From NCBI GenBank assembly GCA_023402915.1, contig JAEYFO010000149.1, positions 1 through 10,375 on the forward strand: a DNA stretch of 10,375 nt. Reading direction: 5' to 3'. Source of the stretch: Bacillota bacterium. Lineage in GTDB: Bacteria; Bacillota; Clostridia; Christensenellales; CALWSW01. The translations under genes and the position numbers were made by a program. How positions within the stretch are numbered: position 1 is the stretch's first letter; every line of letters begins with the position of its first letter. Below the pieces are notes generated by a model. The model saw only the letters and a list, made by a program, of their open reading frames with translations, was not told where the DNA came from and made no database searches. This document shows positions 1-7,262 of the stretch, in pieces.

Positions 1-2
1 AC

Positions 3-20
3 CGGATGCTGCTGGCCTGA
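3..20 (+). CDS. Possible last codons of a gene entering from the left
   Basis: Frame 3 reads R-M-L-L-A-stop and is followed 28 bases later by a plus-strand hairpin with a T tract, which is where a gene entering from the left would be expected to end. Only five codons are visible, so no product can be named. Frame 2 also stays open across this stretch and is not excluded. The call rests on the position of the terminator alone. Confidence 0.25.
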   Translation, partial: RMLLA

Positions 21-47
21 GCGAAAACGAAAGAGAAAACAACGAAG

Positions 48-74
48 AACCGGCTGCGCGTGCGGCCGGTTTTT
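48..74 (+). terminator. Intrinsic terminator of the left-hand gene
   Basis: The arms AACCGGC (48-54) and GCCGGTT (65-71) pair perfectly around a 10-base GC-rich loop, and the T run spans 70-74. The orientation suits a plus-strand transcript entering from the left edge. The T run is short, so termination may be only moderate. Confidence 0.55.
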
Positions 75-560
75 GCGTGGTTTGTGTGGAAAAAGAGCGA
101 GAAGCTGCTCAGAAGATCAGCGCGGGAAAAAATCGAATGTGGGAACGGGCAAGGGAAAAAGCCGGCGTGCATAGGCTATTTTGGCCGGAAGACGCAAACG
201 GTTTTTGGAAGCGCCCTGTACAAAGGGAGGGGGCGGGACGTGTAAAGCTGTTATAAAGTGAGAAGAAGCAGGGCGGATGAGTTGGAGCAGGGCGGTCTTT
301 CCAAAGAGCGGCAGAAAATTTTTCGAAGAGGGAAAACGGCTGACATTCACGGGAAAGAACTCCTGATTTTTCATAAAGGAAGTCCGGTTTTCGTCAGCGG
401 CAATCCGCCTTGGAGAATGAAGTGCATGGAGATACGTTTCCTGTTGAGAGGGAATCGTTGTAAAAACAGGGAGATGCACACGGCCCTTTCCTTTATAGAG
501 AATTTTCCGAAAAAAAGTCGCTGTGGGCTCAGGCAGAAAACTGCGTTCGCCTCCCACTCT
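75..560. other. Gene-free stretch, nothing recognised
   Basis: About 490 bases between two terminators. Both strands have open frames of 60 to 150 codons, but their translations are rich in Arg, Phe, Pro and Lys and match no family I recognise. They lack ribosome-binding sites, and two of them run through the reductase terminator. No convincing promoter, tandem repeat or RNA fold was seen. It may be a decayed remnant or a long spacer. Confidence 0.5.
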
Positions 561-599
561 TCAAAGCAAAAGCAAAGCGCCCCCGGAGAACGGAGGCGC
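561..599 (-). terminator. Terminator of the reductase gene
   Basis: Read on the minus strand, GCGCCTCCG and CGGGGGCGC form a 9-bp stem with one G-U pair around a five-base loop (577-599). A T-rich run, TTTGCTTTTGCTTT, follows (about 563-576). It lies about 26 bases beyond the reductase stop codon. Confidence 0.8.
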
Positions 600-624
600 C
601 TGCTTGCTGAAAAGCAGCGAAAGC

Positions 625-2595
625 TCAGTTGTCTTTGAGAATGGTCAGACCGGCGATGCGTCCGGTGGTCAGGCATTCGGATACCGCGTTGCCCCCGAGG
701 CGGTTGGAGCCGTGGAATCCGCCGGTGACTTCGCCTGCGGCATACAGTCCGGAGATGACCGCGCCGTCTTGCGTCAGAACACGGGCTTCGGTGTCCACCA
801 TCACGCCGCCCATGGTGTGATGCACCTTCGGACGGGCAGGGGAAGCGTAGTAGGGGCCGTGATCTTCAATGGCTGCCGTGACGTTGAAGATGGAGCGGCC
901 AAACAGTTCGTCCACACCGGTTTCACAGGCCTTGTTGAACTGCTCGACCGTGGCGGTGAGAACAGCGGGATCCATGTTCACCTGCCGGGCCAGATCTTCG
1001 AGCGTATCGGCGCGGAACACCGTACCCTCTTCGACGCACTTGTCCACGTTGTAACCCAGATAGTTGATGCCGTTTTCATCGATGCGGCTGCCCTGCTGGC
1101 TGCTGATGAGGTAGCACATGCTGCCGGGCTGCTCGAGGATGGCGGCGGCGTATACGTCGCGGCGGCTGGTCTCGTTGACAAAGCGCTTGCCTTCAGCGTT
1201 GACGGTCAGACCGCTCTCGTCGCCCACATTCACGCCCGTCAGAGGCAGAAGCTGGATGTACTCCATACCGGTCAGACCGGCGCCGATGGCCTGCGCCATG
1301 ACGATGCCGTCGCCGGTGGTAGCGGGGCTGTTGCTCGTGCCAACGTTTTCACCGAGATCAGGCCATTTGGTGTTGTATTTGACGCGCATTTCCACATTGG
1401 CGCCAAAGCCGCCAGTGGCCAACACAACGCCCTTTGCCGCATGGAACACATAGGCGCTGCCGTCTGCGGAGGACGTTCCCTTGACGGCGGTCACCCGGCC
1501 ATTTTCCATCACAAGCTCATCGGCGGGTACTTCATAGACGTACTGAATGGGCAGGGATTCCTTTTCGGCGGTTTCCGTAAGAACGTTGAGGAAGCCAACG
1601 CCGCTCTTGTGCGCGGAAGAAGCCTGCGAGCGCTGCCAGAGCGAGCCCTGAATAATGACGGGATTGGGCTTCCACGGCAGTCCCATGTCCGCCAGCCATG
1701 TATAGGTATCGACTGCGTTGGTACAGAACGCTTCGATCAGCGCGGGATCGCCCACATAATCGCCGCCGTCATAGGTCTGAATCATGTGCAGCCAGATGGA
1801 GTCGAACAGATAGGTGGCGCCGGAGGCCACGTAAGCGTCCAGATCGTCCGTCAGGTTCTTTTCCCAGCGGGCCATATCGTCGTCCACGGCAGGCAGCTCG
1901 GCATAGCTCCTGGCCTGATCGATCAGGGGCTGACGCTGGGCTTCGGCAATCTCGGTGTTTTCACAGTTGGGCTGATAGACCACGTTGACAGAGCCGCCGG
2001 AGCGGATCGTGTTTCCGCCGAGGGCCGCGGTTTTTTCCACCACGATGACGGAAGCGCCGCCGCGGGCCGCGGAAACAGCCGCCGCCATGCCTGCGCCGCC
2101 GCCGCCCACGACGATCACGTCGGCGGAAAGTTCGACGGTTTGACCGGCCTGCGCGCTCTTGACGGGCACGGCTTTGAGCGCTTCCACGTCGCCGCCCGCC
2201 TGTTCAACGCAGTCGGCAATGGCGGAAAGCACTGCTTCGCTGGTGATGGTGGCGGCGGCTACGGTATCGACGCCAAGACTCTGGTTTTCCACGACGAGCT
2301 TGGGAATGCGCTCGGCGGGCACGTCGCCAATGTTGGCCGTTTCCATGTGGTCGGTGACTTTGGCGCTGGTGATGGCCGTTTCACTGAAGGTGACCTCTAC
2401 GGTCAGGGGGCCGTTGCGGCCGTTGACGGTGGCGGTATAGGTGCCGGGGATGTACTGGGCTTCTGCCGCGGATTCAGCGGAAGAAGCGGGAGATGCTTCG
2501 GGCGTTTCCTGCTGCGCAGGGGCAGAGCAGGCGGCAGCCGTCAGCAGCAGCACGGCGCAAAGCAGCAGCGCCAGCAGCTTTTTGAGCTTGGTCAT
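625..2595 (-). CDS. FMN/FAD-binding lipoprotein reductase, fumarate/urocanate reductase family
   Basis: A 656-residue extracytoplasmic flavoprotein. The N-terminus is a lipoprotein signal (KLKK, hydrophobic core, T-A-A-A-C with Cys23 as the likely lipidated residue), then a Ser/Ala/Glu linker. Residues about 47-130 are an FMN_bind domain with DTVAAATITS (110-119), where Thr116 is the expected site of covalent FMN attachment by an ApbE-type enzyme. Residues about 158-650 are the FAD_binding_2 domain: nucleotide motif G164-x-G-x-x-G169, E187 closing the second strand, R479 in NETSRRD (the proton-donating Arg of the family), HHTMGG (592-597), and R632 in HGSNRLGG. The fumarate-binding His normally found in YIQxHPT is Leu450 here (YIQLLPLTG), so fumarate itself may not be the substrate. 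No CxxCH haem motif is present; electrons probably arrive through FMN from a membrane quinol or flavin system. The start is set by the site AAGGAAGGAA (2601-2610). A MerR regulator is divergent. Confidence 0.9.
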   Translation of the reverse strand: MTKLKKLLALLLCAVLLLTAAACSAPAQQETPEASPASSAESAAEAQYIPGTYTATVNGRNGPLTVEVTFSETAITSAKVTDHMETANIGDVPAERIPKLVVENQSLGVDTVAAATITSEAVLSAIADCVEQAGGDVEALKAVPVKSAQAGQTVELSADVIVVGGGGAGMAAAVSAARGGASVIVVEKTAALGGNTIRSGGSVNVVYQPNCENTEIAEAQRQPLIDQARSYAELPAVDDDMARWEKNLTDDLDAYVASGATYLFDSIWLHMIQTYDGGDYVGDPALIEAFCTNAVDTYTWLADMGLPWKPNPVIIQGSLWQRSQASSAHKSGVGFLNVLTETAEKESLPIQYVYEVPADELVMENGRVTAVKGTSSADGSAYVFHAAKGVVLATGGFGANVEMRVKYNTKWPDLGENVGTSNSPATTGDGIVMAQAIGAGLTGMEYIQLLPLTGVNVGDESGLTVNAEGKRFVNETSRRDVYAAAILEQPGSMCYLISSQQGSRIDENGINYLGYNVDKCVEEGTVFRADTLEDLARQVNMDPAVLTATVEQFNKACETGVDELFGRSIFNVTAAIEDHGPYYASPARPKVHHTMGGVMVDTEARVLTQDGAVISGLYAAGEVTGGFHGSNRLGGNAVSECLTTGRIAGLTILKDN

Positions 2596-2761
2596 GATAG
2601 TTCCTTCCTTTCCTTTTTGTGTTTGGGATGCAAAGGGAATGTTTTCCCTTCTTTTTCAGGATAAATGCTGTACTTTGTGGAGGAGCAAGAAAATTTTTTG
2701 AGAGAAATCGGGCGGAAAAATGAGACTTTTCCGAAGATTTTTACGAAAGGAAGATTGTTGA

Positions 2762-2790
2762 ATAATAAATTAACGAATGTTTGTTCCCAA
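2762..2790 (-). promoter_or_regulatory. Candidate sigma-A promoter of the reductase gene
   Basis: On the minus strand TTGGGA (2785-2790), a 17-base spacer and TATTAT (2762-2767) form a good -35/-10 pair. This would give a leader of about 160 bases before the reductase ATG. The AT-rich setting in a GC-rich genome supports a promoter. It is read by eye, not mapped. Confidence 0.45.
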
Positions 2791-2822
2791 AGATACTACA
2801 GGGTTTTGTTAAATAAAGAAGA

Positions 2823-2843
2823 TTTGTCTGAACGTTTTGTCTG
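2823..2843 (+). repeat. Direct repeat TTTGTCTG x2, possible operator
   Basis: The octamer TTTGTCTG occurs at 2823-2830 and again at 2836-2843, a 13-base period. The first copy overlaps the -35 and the second fills the spacer of the promoter proposed for the MerR gene. This position would suit autoregulation. MerR proteins usually bind inverted repeats, so the role is uncertain. Confidence 0.4.
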
Positions 2844-2852
2844 TGTTATGGT
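2824..2852 (+). promoter_or_regulatory. Candidate promoter of the MerR-type regulator
   Basis: TTGTCT (2824-2829), a 17-base spacer and TATGGT (2847-2852). The start point would fall near 2859, almost on the ribosome-binding site, so the mRNA leader would be very short. Upstream alternatives in this AT-rich gap cannot be ruled out. Confidence 0.35.
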
Positions 2853-2873
2853 AAAAAACGGAGGGGAAGAAGC

Positions 2874-3695
2874 ATGAATTATCGAATCGGAGAGATCGCG
2901 AAACTGATGGGCGTGAGCATTGAGGCCATCCGCTTTTTTGAAAAGCGGGGGCTTGTGTCTCCCCAACGGGACGAAGAGAGCGGACGGCGCACGTATAACG
3001 CAGTGGATTACAATATTCTCATGCGGGCGCGGGGCTATTCGCGCTTCGGCTTTACGCTGGCCGAAGCGGCGGCGCTGATCGAAAATTGCGATCTTTCAGA
3101 CATGGCGGAGCGGTTTGAAACGCAATGTACAAAGCTCAAAGAGCAGATCCGTTTTCAGGAGCTGCTGCTGGACTGCCTCAGACAGCGGCAGCGCCATCTG
3201 GATCGGATCAGCGGCATGGTGGGCCAGTGCGTTGTGGAAAAAAGCCCGCAGATGTACGGGATCCTTTTCCGCACCAATCTGGATATCACAAAAGACGAGA
3301 CGCTGCGCGAGCAGGCGCGCCGCTGGGGAGAGTACAAACCCTTTGCAGAAACGCTTTTGAGCTACCCGGTAGAAACTCTGTGCGGCAGAGGGCGGAACTA
3401 TTTTCATGGTCTTTGCATGATGGAGGAATTTGCGCGGGAGTTCGGGGTGACGGACGATCCGGACGTGATTTGTTTTCCGGCGCAAAGGGCGGTTTTCAGC
3501 GTCGAATGCATCCCGTATGAAGCGACGCTTCCCCAAACGATAGGGGCGCTGGCTTTTGATGAGGCGCTGCGTTTCATCAAAGAACGGGGATTGACCGTTG
3601 CGGGGGAAAGCTACGGACGGACGCTCCATACCTCCAAGAAGGACGGCCAGTACGTGCATTATTCCGAACAGTGGATTCCCGTTAAAGAGACATGA
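2874..3695 (+). CDS. MerR-family transcriptional regulator with a C-terminal effector domain
   Basis: A 273-residue DNA-binding protein. Residues 2-22 (YRIGEIAKLMGVSIEAIRFF) are the MerR helix-turn-helix, and the wing and second helices (EKRGLVSPQRDEESGRRTY) follow. Residues about 78-115 are a charged, Leu/Gln-rich helix expected to form the antiparallel dimer coil. Residues about 120-273 are long enough for a ligand-binding domain, and the end (YVHYSEQWIPVK) resembles the closing strand of GyrI-like effector domains as in BmrR. No cysteine cluster of the metal-sensing type is evident. GGAGGGG (2860-2866) precedes the ATG by 7 bases. It lies divergent to the reductase gene, so it probably senses that enzyme's substrate and controls the shared 278-base gap; this is inferred from position. 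The family call is firm; the ligand is unknown. Confidence 0.88.
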   Translation: MNYRIGEIAKLMGVSIEAIRFFEKRGLVSPQRDEESGRRTYNAVDYNILMRARGYSRFGFTLAEAAALIENCDLSDMAERFETQCTKLKEQIRFQELLLDCLRQRQRHLDRISGMVGQCVVEKSPQMYGILFRTNLDITKDETLREQARRWGEYKPFAETLLSYPVETLCGRGRNYFHGLCMMEEFAREFGVTDDPDVICFPAQRAVFSVECIPYEATLPQTIGALAFDEALRFIKERGLTVAGESYGRTLHTSKKDGQYVHYSEQWIPVKET

Positions 3696-3749
3696 TCCCA
3701 AAGACCGGCCCTTTTCGTGCAAAAATTTGTCAGGAAACGGCATTTTTTG

Positions 3750-3778
3750 TTGCTTGCAGCGCTTCCGCGCGGTATGAT
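3750..3778 (+). promoter_or_regulatory. Candidate promoter of the TIM44-SPFH operon
   Basis: TTGCTT (3750-3755), a 17-base spacer and TATGAT (3773-3778). The start point would be near 3785, giving a leader of about 56 bases. The -10 match is good and the -35 match is partial. No clear terminator separates it from the regulator gene, so some read-through is possible. Confidence 0.45.
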
Positions 3779-3840
3779 TAAAGTAATATGATGGATGGCG
3801 GGCTTTTTGGCAAGCCAAATTGAGAAAGCGAGGATCCCGG

Positions 3841-4770
3841 ATGAAAAAGACACTTGCATGGATAGCATGCTGCGCGCTTTTGCTGTGCGCGCTGCTGGCG
3901 CCCACCATGGCGCAGGCCGATTTCGGAAGCTTTTCCGGAGACAGCGATTATGGTTCCTCTTCCGACTGGAGCAGCAGCAGCTCTTCGTGGGATGACGACG
4001 ACGATTACTCTTCCGGCTCGACCTACTACTATGACGATGACGACACCAGCGGCGGCGGCGGATCTTCCTTCGGCGTGACGGCGGCGATCTTCGTGATCAT
4101 TATCGTGATCTCCATCCTGCCGAGCAAGAAGAAGAAAAAGGGGCAGGGCGCTCCCGTGCAGAACGCCGGCGCCGCCCGCACCGATGCGTCCATGCTCAAG
4201 CCCATGGATCAGTATCAAAGCGAGGATCCCGGCTTTGACAGTGCGGCGCTCACTGAAAAGCTCTCCAACCTCTACGTTCAGATGCAGAACGCCTGGCAGG
4301 ACAAGAACATCGAGCCCCTGCGTCCTTATCTGACCGACGCGCTCTATGCGCAGATGGAACGCCAGCTTGACGCCATGAAGAAGGCCGGACGCACGAATTA
4401 CATCGAGCGCATCGCCGTGCTGGGCGTCGATCTTCGCGGCTGGTATCAAAAGGGTGAAAACGACAACATCGTCGCCTCCGTGCGCACCCGTATCGTCGAT
4501 TACACGGTGGACGACAAGAGCGGCAATGTGGTCAGCGGCGATAAGAACCGCGAGCTCTTCATGGAATACGAGTGGACGATGGTTCGTCCCACGGGCGAAA
4601 AGACCGGCGAAGCCGCTCCCATGCAGAGCGTGCATTGCCCGTCCTGCGGCGCGCCTCTTTCCATCAACCACAGCGCCAAGTGCCCCTATTGCGACAGCGT
4701 GGTGACGGTCAAAGAGCATGACTGGGTCATCTACGCCATCAAGGGCATCGCGCAGCGCAGCGCGCAGTAA
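3841..4770 (+). CDS. TIM44-like domain membrane protein with C-terminal zinc ribbon
   Basis: A 309-residue protein. Residues 1-26 are a signal peptide (KK, hydrophobic run, cleavage plausible after MAQA). Residues 27-76 are a low-complexity Ser/Asp/Tyr/Gly segment. A membrane helix follows (about 77-94, GVTAAIFVIIIVISIL) with five lysines just after it, which by the positive-inside rule places the rest in the cytoplasm. Residues about 125-250 resemble the TIM44-like fold that cups lipid or peptide, with the recurring pattern of a helix (LSNLYVQMQNAWQDKN), PYLTDALYAQM and a final beta sheet. Residues 266-284 form a zinc ribbon, CPSC and CPYC. I chose the ATG at 3841 because AAAGCGAGG (3825-3833) precedes it and it opens a clean signal peptide; an in-frame codon at 3820 lacks both. 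It is probably co-transcribed with the SPFH gene. A membrane-stress role is inferred from context. Confidence 0.8.
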   Translation: MKKTLAWIACCALLLCALLAPTMAQADFGSFSGDSDYGSSSDWSSSSSSWDDDDDYSSGSTYYYDDDDTSGGGGSSFGVTAAIFVIIIVISILPSKKKKKGQGAPVQNAGAARTDASMLKPMDQYQSEDPGFDSAALTEKLSNLYVQMQNAWQDKNIEPLRPYLTDALYAQMERQLDAMKKAGRTNYIERIAVLGVDLRGWYQKGENDNIVASVRTRIVDYTVDDKSGNVVSGDKNRELFMEYEWTMVRPTGEKTGEAAPMQSVHCPSCGAPLSINHSAKCPYCDSVVTVKEHDWVIYAIKGIAQRSAQ

Positions 4771-4784
4771 CTAAAAAGCAATGA

Positions 4785-4832
4785 GCCGGCCCGGCGGGCG
4801 GAAAGCTGTGTTTTCCGCCCCGGCCGCCCGGC
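4785..4832 (+). other. GC-rich hairpin between the two operon genes
   Basis: GGGCGGAAA (4796-4804) pairs with TTTCCGCCC (4812-4820), and the flanking GCCGG (4785-4789) pairs with CCGGC (4828-4832) around a mismatched GC block. No T run follows, so it is probably not a terminator. It may shield the 3' end of the upstream message or mark a processing site that lets the downstream gene be made at a different level. Confidence 0.5.
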
Positions 4833-4862
4833 AGGACTGACCAACAAAAAAGGAGGATCACC

Positions 4863-6227
4863 ATGGGACTTTTGAAAGCAGGCGCCGGCGCTTTGGGAAG
4901 CGCTTTGGCCGACCAGTGGCGCGAGTATTTCTACTGTGATTCGCTCGGAGAGAACGTGCTTGCCGTCAAGGCGCAAAAGCGCACCTCCGACCGCAGCTCC
5001 AACACCAAGGGCAGCGACAACATCATTTCCAACGGCTCCATCATCGCCGTCAACAACGGCCAGTGCATGATCATCGTCGATCAGGGTGAGGTGGTGGAAT
5101 TCTGCGCAGAAGCGGGCGAATTCATCTGGGACAGCTCCACGGAACCTTCCATTTTCTATGGCGGCTTTGGCAAGGGCCTCAAGGGCACGTGGGAAACGTT
5201 CAAGAAGCGTTTTACCATGGGCGGCGATACCGGCAAGGATCAGCGCGTCTATTTCTTCAACACCAAGGAGATCGTCGGCAACAAATACGGCACGGCCAAT
5301 CCCGTTCCCTTCCGCGTCGTCGATCAGAACATCGGCCTTGACATGGATATCGGCATCCGTTGCTTCGGCGAATATTCCTACCGGATCAGCGACCCCATGC
5401 TCTTTTACGCCAACGTCTGCGGCAACGTGACGGAGGCGTATACCCGCGACCGGATCGACAGCCAGCTCAAGAGCGAGCTGCTCACGGCGCTCCAGCCCGC
5501 CTTTGCCAAGATCTCCGAGATGGGCGTGCGCTATTCCGCGCTGCCCGGCCACACGGTGGAGATCGCCAACGCTCTCAACGAGGTGCTTTCGGCGCAGTGG
5601 GCCAAGCTGCGCGGCGTGGAAGTGGTCTCCTTCGGCGTGAATTCCGTCACCGCCAATCCCGAGGACGAGCAGACCATCAAGGAGCTGCAAAAGAGCGCCG
5701 TGTTCCGCAATCCCAACATGGCGGCGGCTCACCTCGTCGGGGCGCAGGCGGACGCCATGAAGGCGGCGGCGGCCAACCAGAACGCCGGCCCGGTCATGGC
5801 CTTTGCGGGCATGAACATGGCGCAGAACGTCGGCGGCATGAACGCCCAGTCCCTGTTCCAGATGGGGCAGCAGCAGGCGCAGCAGCCCGCTGCTCCCGCC
5901 CAAAGCGCCGCTCCCGCCCAAAACGCTGCGCCCGCGCAGGCGGCTCCTGCGGCGGACGGCTGGAAGTGCTCCTGCGGCGCGGTGAACACCGGAAAGTTCT
6001 GCACGCAGTGCGGCGAGAAGAAGCCCGAAGCCCCCGCCGGCTGGATCTGCTCCTGCGGCGCAGTCAACAAGGGCAAATTCTGCCCTGAATGCGGCGCGAA
6101 GAAGCCCGCGGACGCACCGCTTTACCGCTGCGACAAGTGCGGCTGGGAACCGGAGGATCCCAAGCATCCCCCGAAGTTCTGCCCCGAGTGCGGCGACCCC
6201 TTCGACGACAACGACATCCAGAAATAA
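4863..6227 (+). CDS. SPFH/Band 7 (YdjI-like, 'virion core') protein with three zinc ribbons
   Basis: A 454-residue cytoplasmic, membrane-associated scaffold. The N-terminus (GLLKAGAGALGSALADQW) has no true membrane span but could be an amphipathic anchor. Residues about 45-265 match the SPFH domain of the YdjI group: SNGSIIAVNNGQCMIIVDQGEVVE, FFNTKEIVGNKYGT, then the DMDIGIRCFGEYSYRISDPMLFY strand region and an EL-rich helix. Residues 265-310 are an Ala-rich helix. Residues 335-365 are a Gln/Ala/Pro linker with repeated PAQ. Zinc ribbons lie at C369/C371/C380/C383, C396/C398/C407/C410 and C423/C426/C440/C443; the first two are near-identical tandem copies. AGGAGG (4851-4856) lies 6 bases before the ATG. 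In Bacillus subtilis YdjI belongs to the PspA (ydjF) stress operon; by analogy this pair may organise the envelope under stress. No PspA gene is visible here. Confidence 0.88.
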   Translation: MGLLKAGAGALGSALADQWREYFYCDSLGENVLAVKAQKRTSDRSSNTKGSDNIISNGSIIAVNNGQCMIIVDQGEVVEFCAEAGEFIWDSSTEPSIFYGGFGKGLKGTWETFKKRFTMGGDTGKDQRVYFFNTKEIVGNKYGTANPVPFRVVDQNIGLDMDIGIRCFGEYSYRISDPMLFYANVCGNVTEAYTRDRIDSQLKSELLTALQPAFAKISEMGVRYSALPGHTVEIANALNEVLSAQWAKLRGVEVVSFGVNSVTANPEDEQTIKELQKSAVFRNPNMAAAHLVGAQADAMKAAAANQNAGPVMAFAGMNMAQNVGGMNAQSLFQMGQQQAQQPAAPAQSAAPAQNAAPAQAAPAADGWKCSCGAVNTGKFCTQCGEKKPEAPAGWICSCGAVNKGKFCPECGAKKPADAPLYRCDKCGWEPEDPKHPPKFCPECGDPFDDNDIQK

Positions 6228-6244
6228 CCGGTCAAACAATCAAC

Positions 6245-6278
6245 AAAAAATGACGCTGCGGCCTGCGGCGTCATTTTT
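6245..6278 (+). terminator. Strong terminator closing the TIM44-SPFH operon
   Basis: AATGACGCTGC pairs with GCGGCGTCATT around a five-base loop, and flanking A and T runs extend the helix. The T run ends at 6278. It starts 18 bases after the SPFH stop codon. The A run on the 5' side would also allow termination of minus-strand transcripts arriving from the methyltransferase gene. Confidence 0.88.
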
Positions 6279-6561
6279 ACGTTTTGGATGGAAAATTTTT
6301 GGAAAAATCGAAGCGGAGCGGAAGGAGCGGACGCGCAAAATGCGGCGGTCTGCACTGGAAAGAAGAAAGAGCTTTTTCAGCGCGCCGCGTTTCCAAAGGG
6401 CAAAAGGGGAGGCTTGCAGCGGGGTTGCGATGCGCTCAAACCGGCGTGTAACAACGCCGCCCGACGCAAAAATCTGTAAAACGCCCAAGAGAGCGCGGCA
6501 CAGTGGAGAAACCGCCGGGATGGAGCGGCCGCAGGAAGAACCGCTTGAAAAGCTGTTTAAC
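6279..6561. other. Gene-free stretch with one hairpin
   Basis: About 280 bases between the operon terminator and the end of the methyltransferase gene. No open frame with a ribosome site was recognised. A perfect 6-bp hairpin, CGGCGT (6442-6447) with ACGCCG (6454-6459), has no adjoining T run. A weak stem, AGGCC/GGCCT (6562-6576), overlaps the methyltransferase stop and may contribute to ending that transcript. Confidence 0.4.
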
Positions 6562-6575
6562 AGGCCGGGAAGGCC

Positions 6576-7262
6576 TCATTCAGCGGCTCTGCTCTGTCCT
6601 GACGGCTGATTTACGAGCCCAAACAGCCGGTTGGGCTGCTCCTGCCCCTCAAACAGCACTTCCGCGCGGCGGACGACGGAAAACCGCGGCGCAAACAGCG
6701 CTTCCCATTCCGCGTCCGTGTTGTTCCACAGCAGCAGCCCGTCGTCAAAGAGATTCCCTTCGATCCGGCGGAGGTTCCATTGGGAAGCCTGTTCGTCCGT
6801 CAAAAAGGCGTTGAGCTTGACGAGCAGTTTTCCGCCGGGCCGGAGAATGCGCGCCAGTTCGGAAAGCGCGAAGCGCGCGTCCGCCGGATAGAGATTGTCG
6901 AGGATGTTTGAAAGGATCGCCCCGTCCATGGAAGCGGCGGGCAGCGTTTTCAGCAGCTCCGTTCCGCCGCAGAGAAAGGTGAACTCGCCGGAAGGCGCGA
7001 GCTTGCTTCGGATAGCGGCGCTTTCGATCGCTTTGGGGGACAGGTCGACGCCCACATGGGTTTTCGAGCCGTACAGACTGCAAAAGCACAGCAGCGTTCC
7101 GTTGCCGCAGCCGAAATCCAGCACAGAAGAGCTGCCGCAGGTCAGCCAGCGCAGCCCTTCGTCCAGCGCCGCGACGCCCGTTTCCTTTGCTTTGGGGAAA
7201 ACGGCGGCCTGTTTGGAAAAAATATCGTCCCAGACGGCGATGCAGCGTGCATAACGATCCAT
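6576..7262 (-). CDS. Class I SAM-dependent methyltransferase
   Basis: A 228-residue cytoplasmic enzyme of the Methyltransf_11/25 type. Motif I is VLDFGCGNGT (47-56), the AdoMet-binding Gly loop. D73 in GVDLS is the acidic residue expected to hold the ribose. SMDGAILSNILDNL (111-124) is the motif IV region, and RILRPGGKLLVKL (138-150) is the typical post-motif strand and turn. The first 45 residues (DRYARCIAVWDDIFSKQAAVFPK) form the helical cap that usually shapes the substrate pocket. The start is set by GGGAGG (7268-7273 on the complementary strand), 5 bases from the ATG. The frame stays open a further 105 codons upstream, but that extension is low-quality sequence without a ribosome site. 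The substrate cannot be told: such proteins modify small molecules, tRNA or proteins. It appears to be a single-gene unit with a structured leader. Confidence 0.85.
   Translation of the reverse strand: MDRYARCIAVWDDIFSKQAAVFPKAKETGVAALDEGLRWLTCGSSSVLDFGCGNGTLLCFCSLYGSKTHVGVDLSPKAIESAAIRSKLAPSGEFTFLCGGTELLKTLPAASMDGAILSNILDNLYPADARFALSELARILRPGGKLLVKLNAFLTDEQASQWNLRRIEGNLFDDGLLLWNNTDAEWEALFAPRFSVVRRAEVLFEGQEQPNRLFGLVNQPSGQSRAAE

Noticed and set aside
117..638. Several overlapping open frames in the left gap, on both strands
   Set aside because: They lack ribosome sites, one runs through a terminator into the reductase gene end, and the predicted peptides resemble translated spacer.
523..2664. 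A 713-codon open frame on the plus strand opposite the reductase gene
   Set aside because: It is the antisense shadow of a GC-rich gene. Its translation is His/Gly/Ala/Val-rich without any family motif, whereas the minus-strand frame has complete, ordered FMN and FAD motifs and a ribosome site.
4731..6239. A 502-codon minus-strand open frame opposite the SPFH gene
   Set aside because: It runs antisense through the whole SPFH gene into the end of the TIM44 gene, has biased Arg/Ala/Leu/Gly composition, and the plus-strand frame carries clear SPFH and zinc-ribbon signatures.
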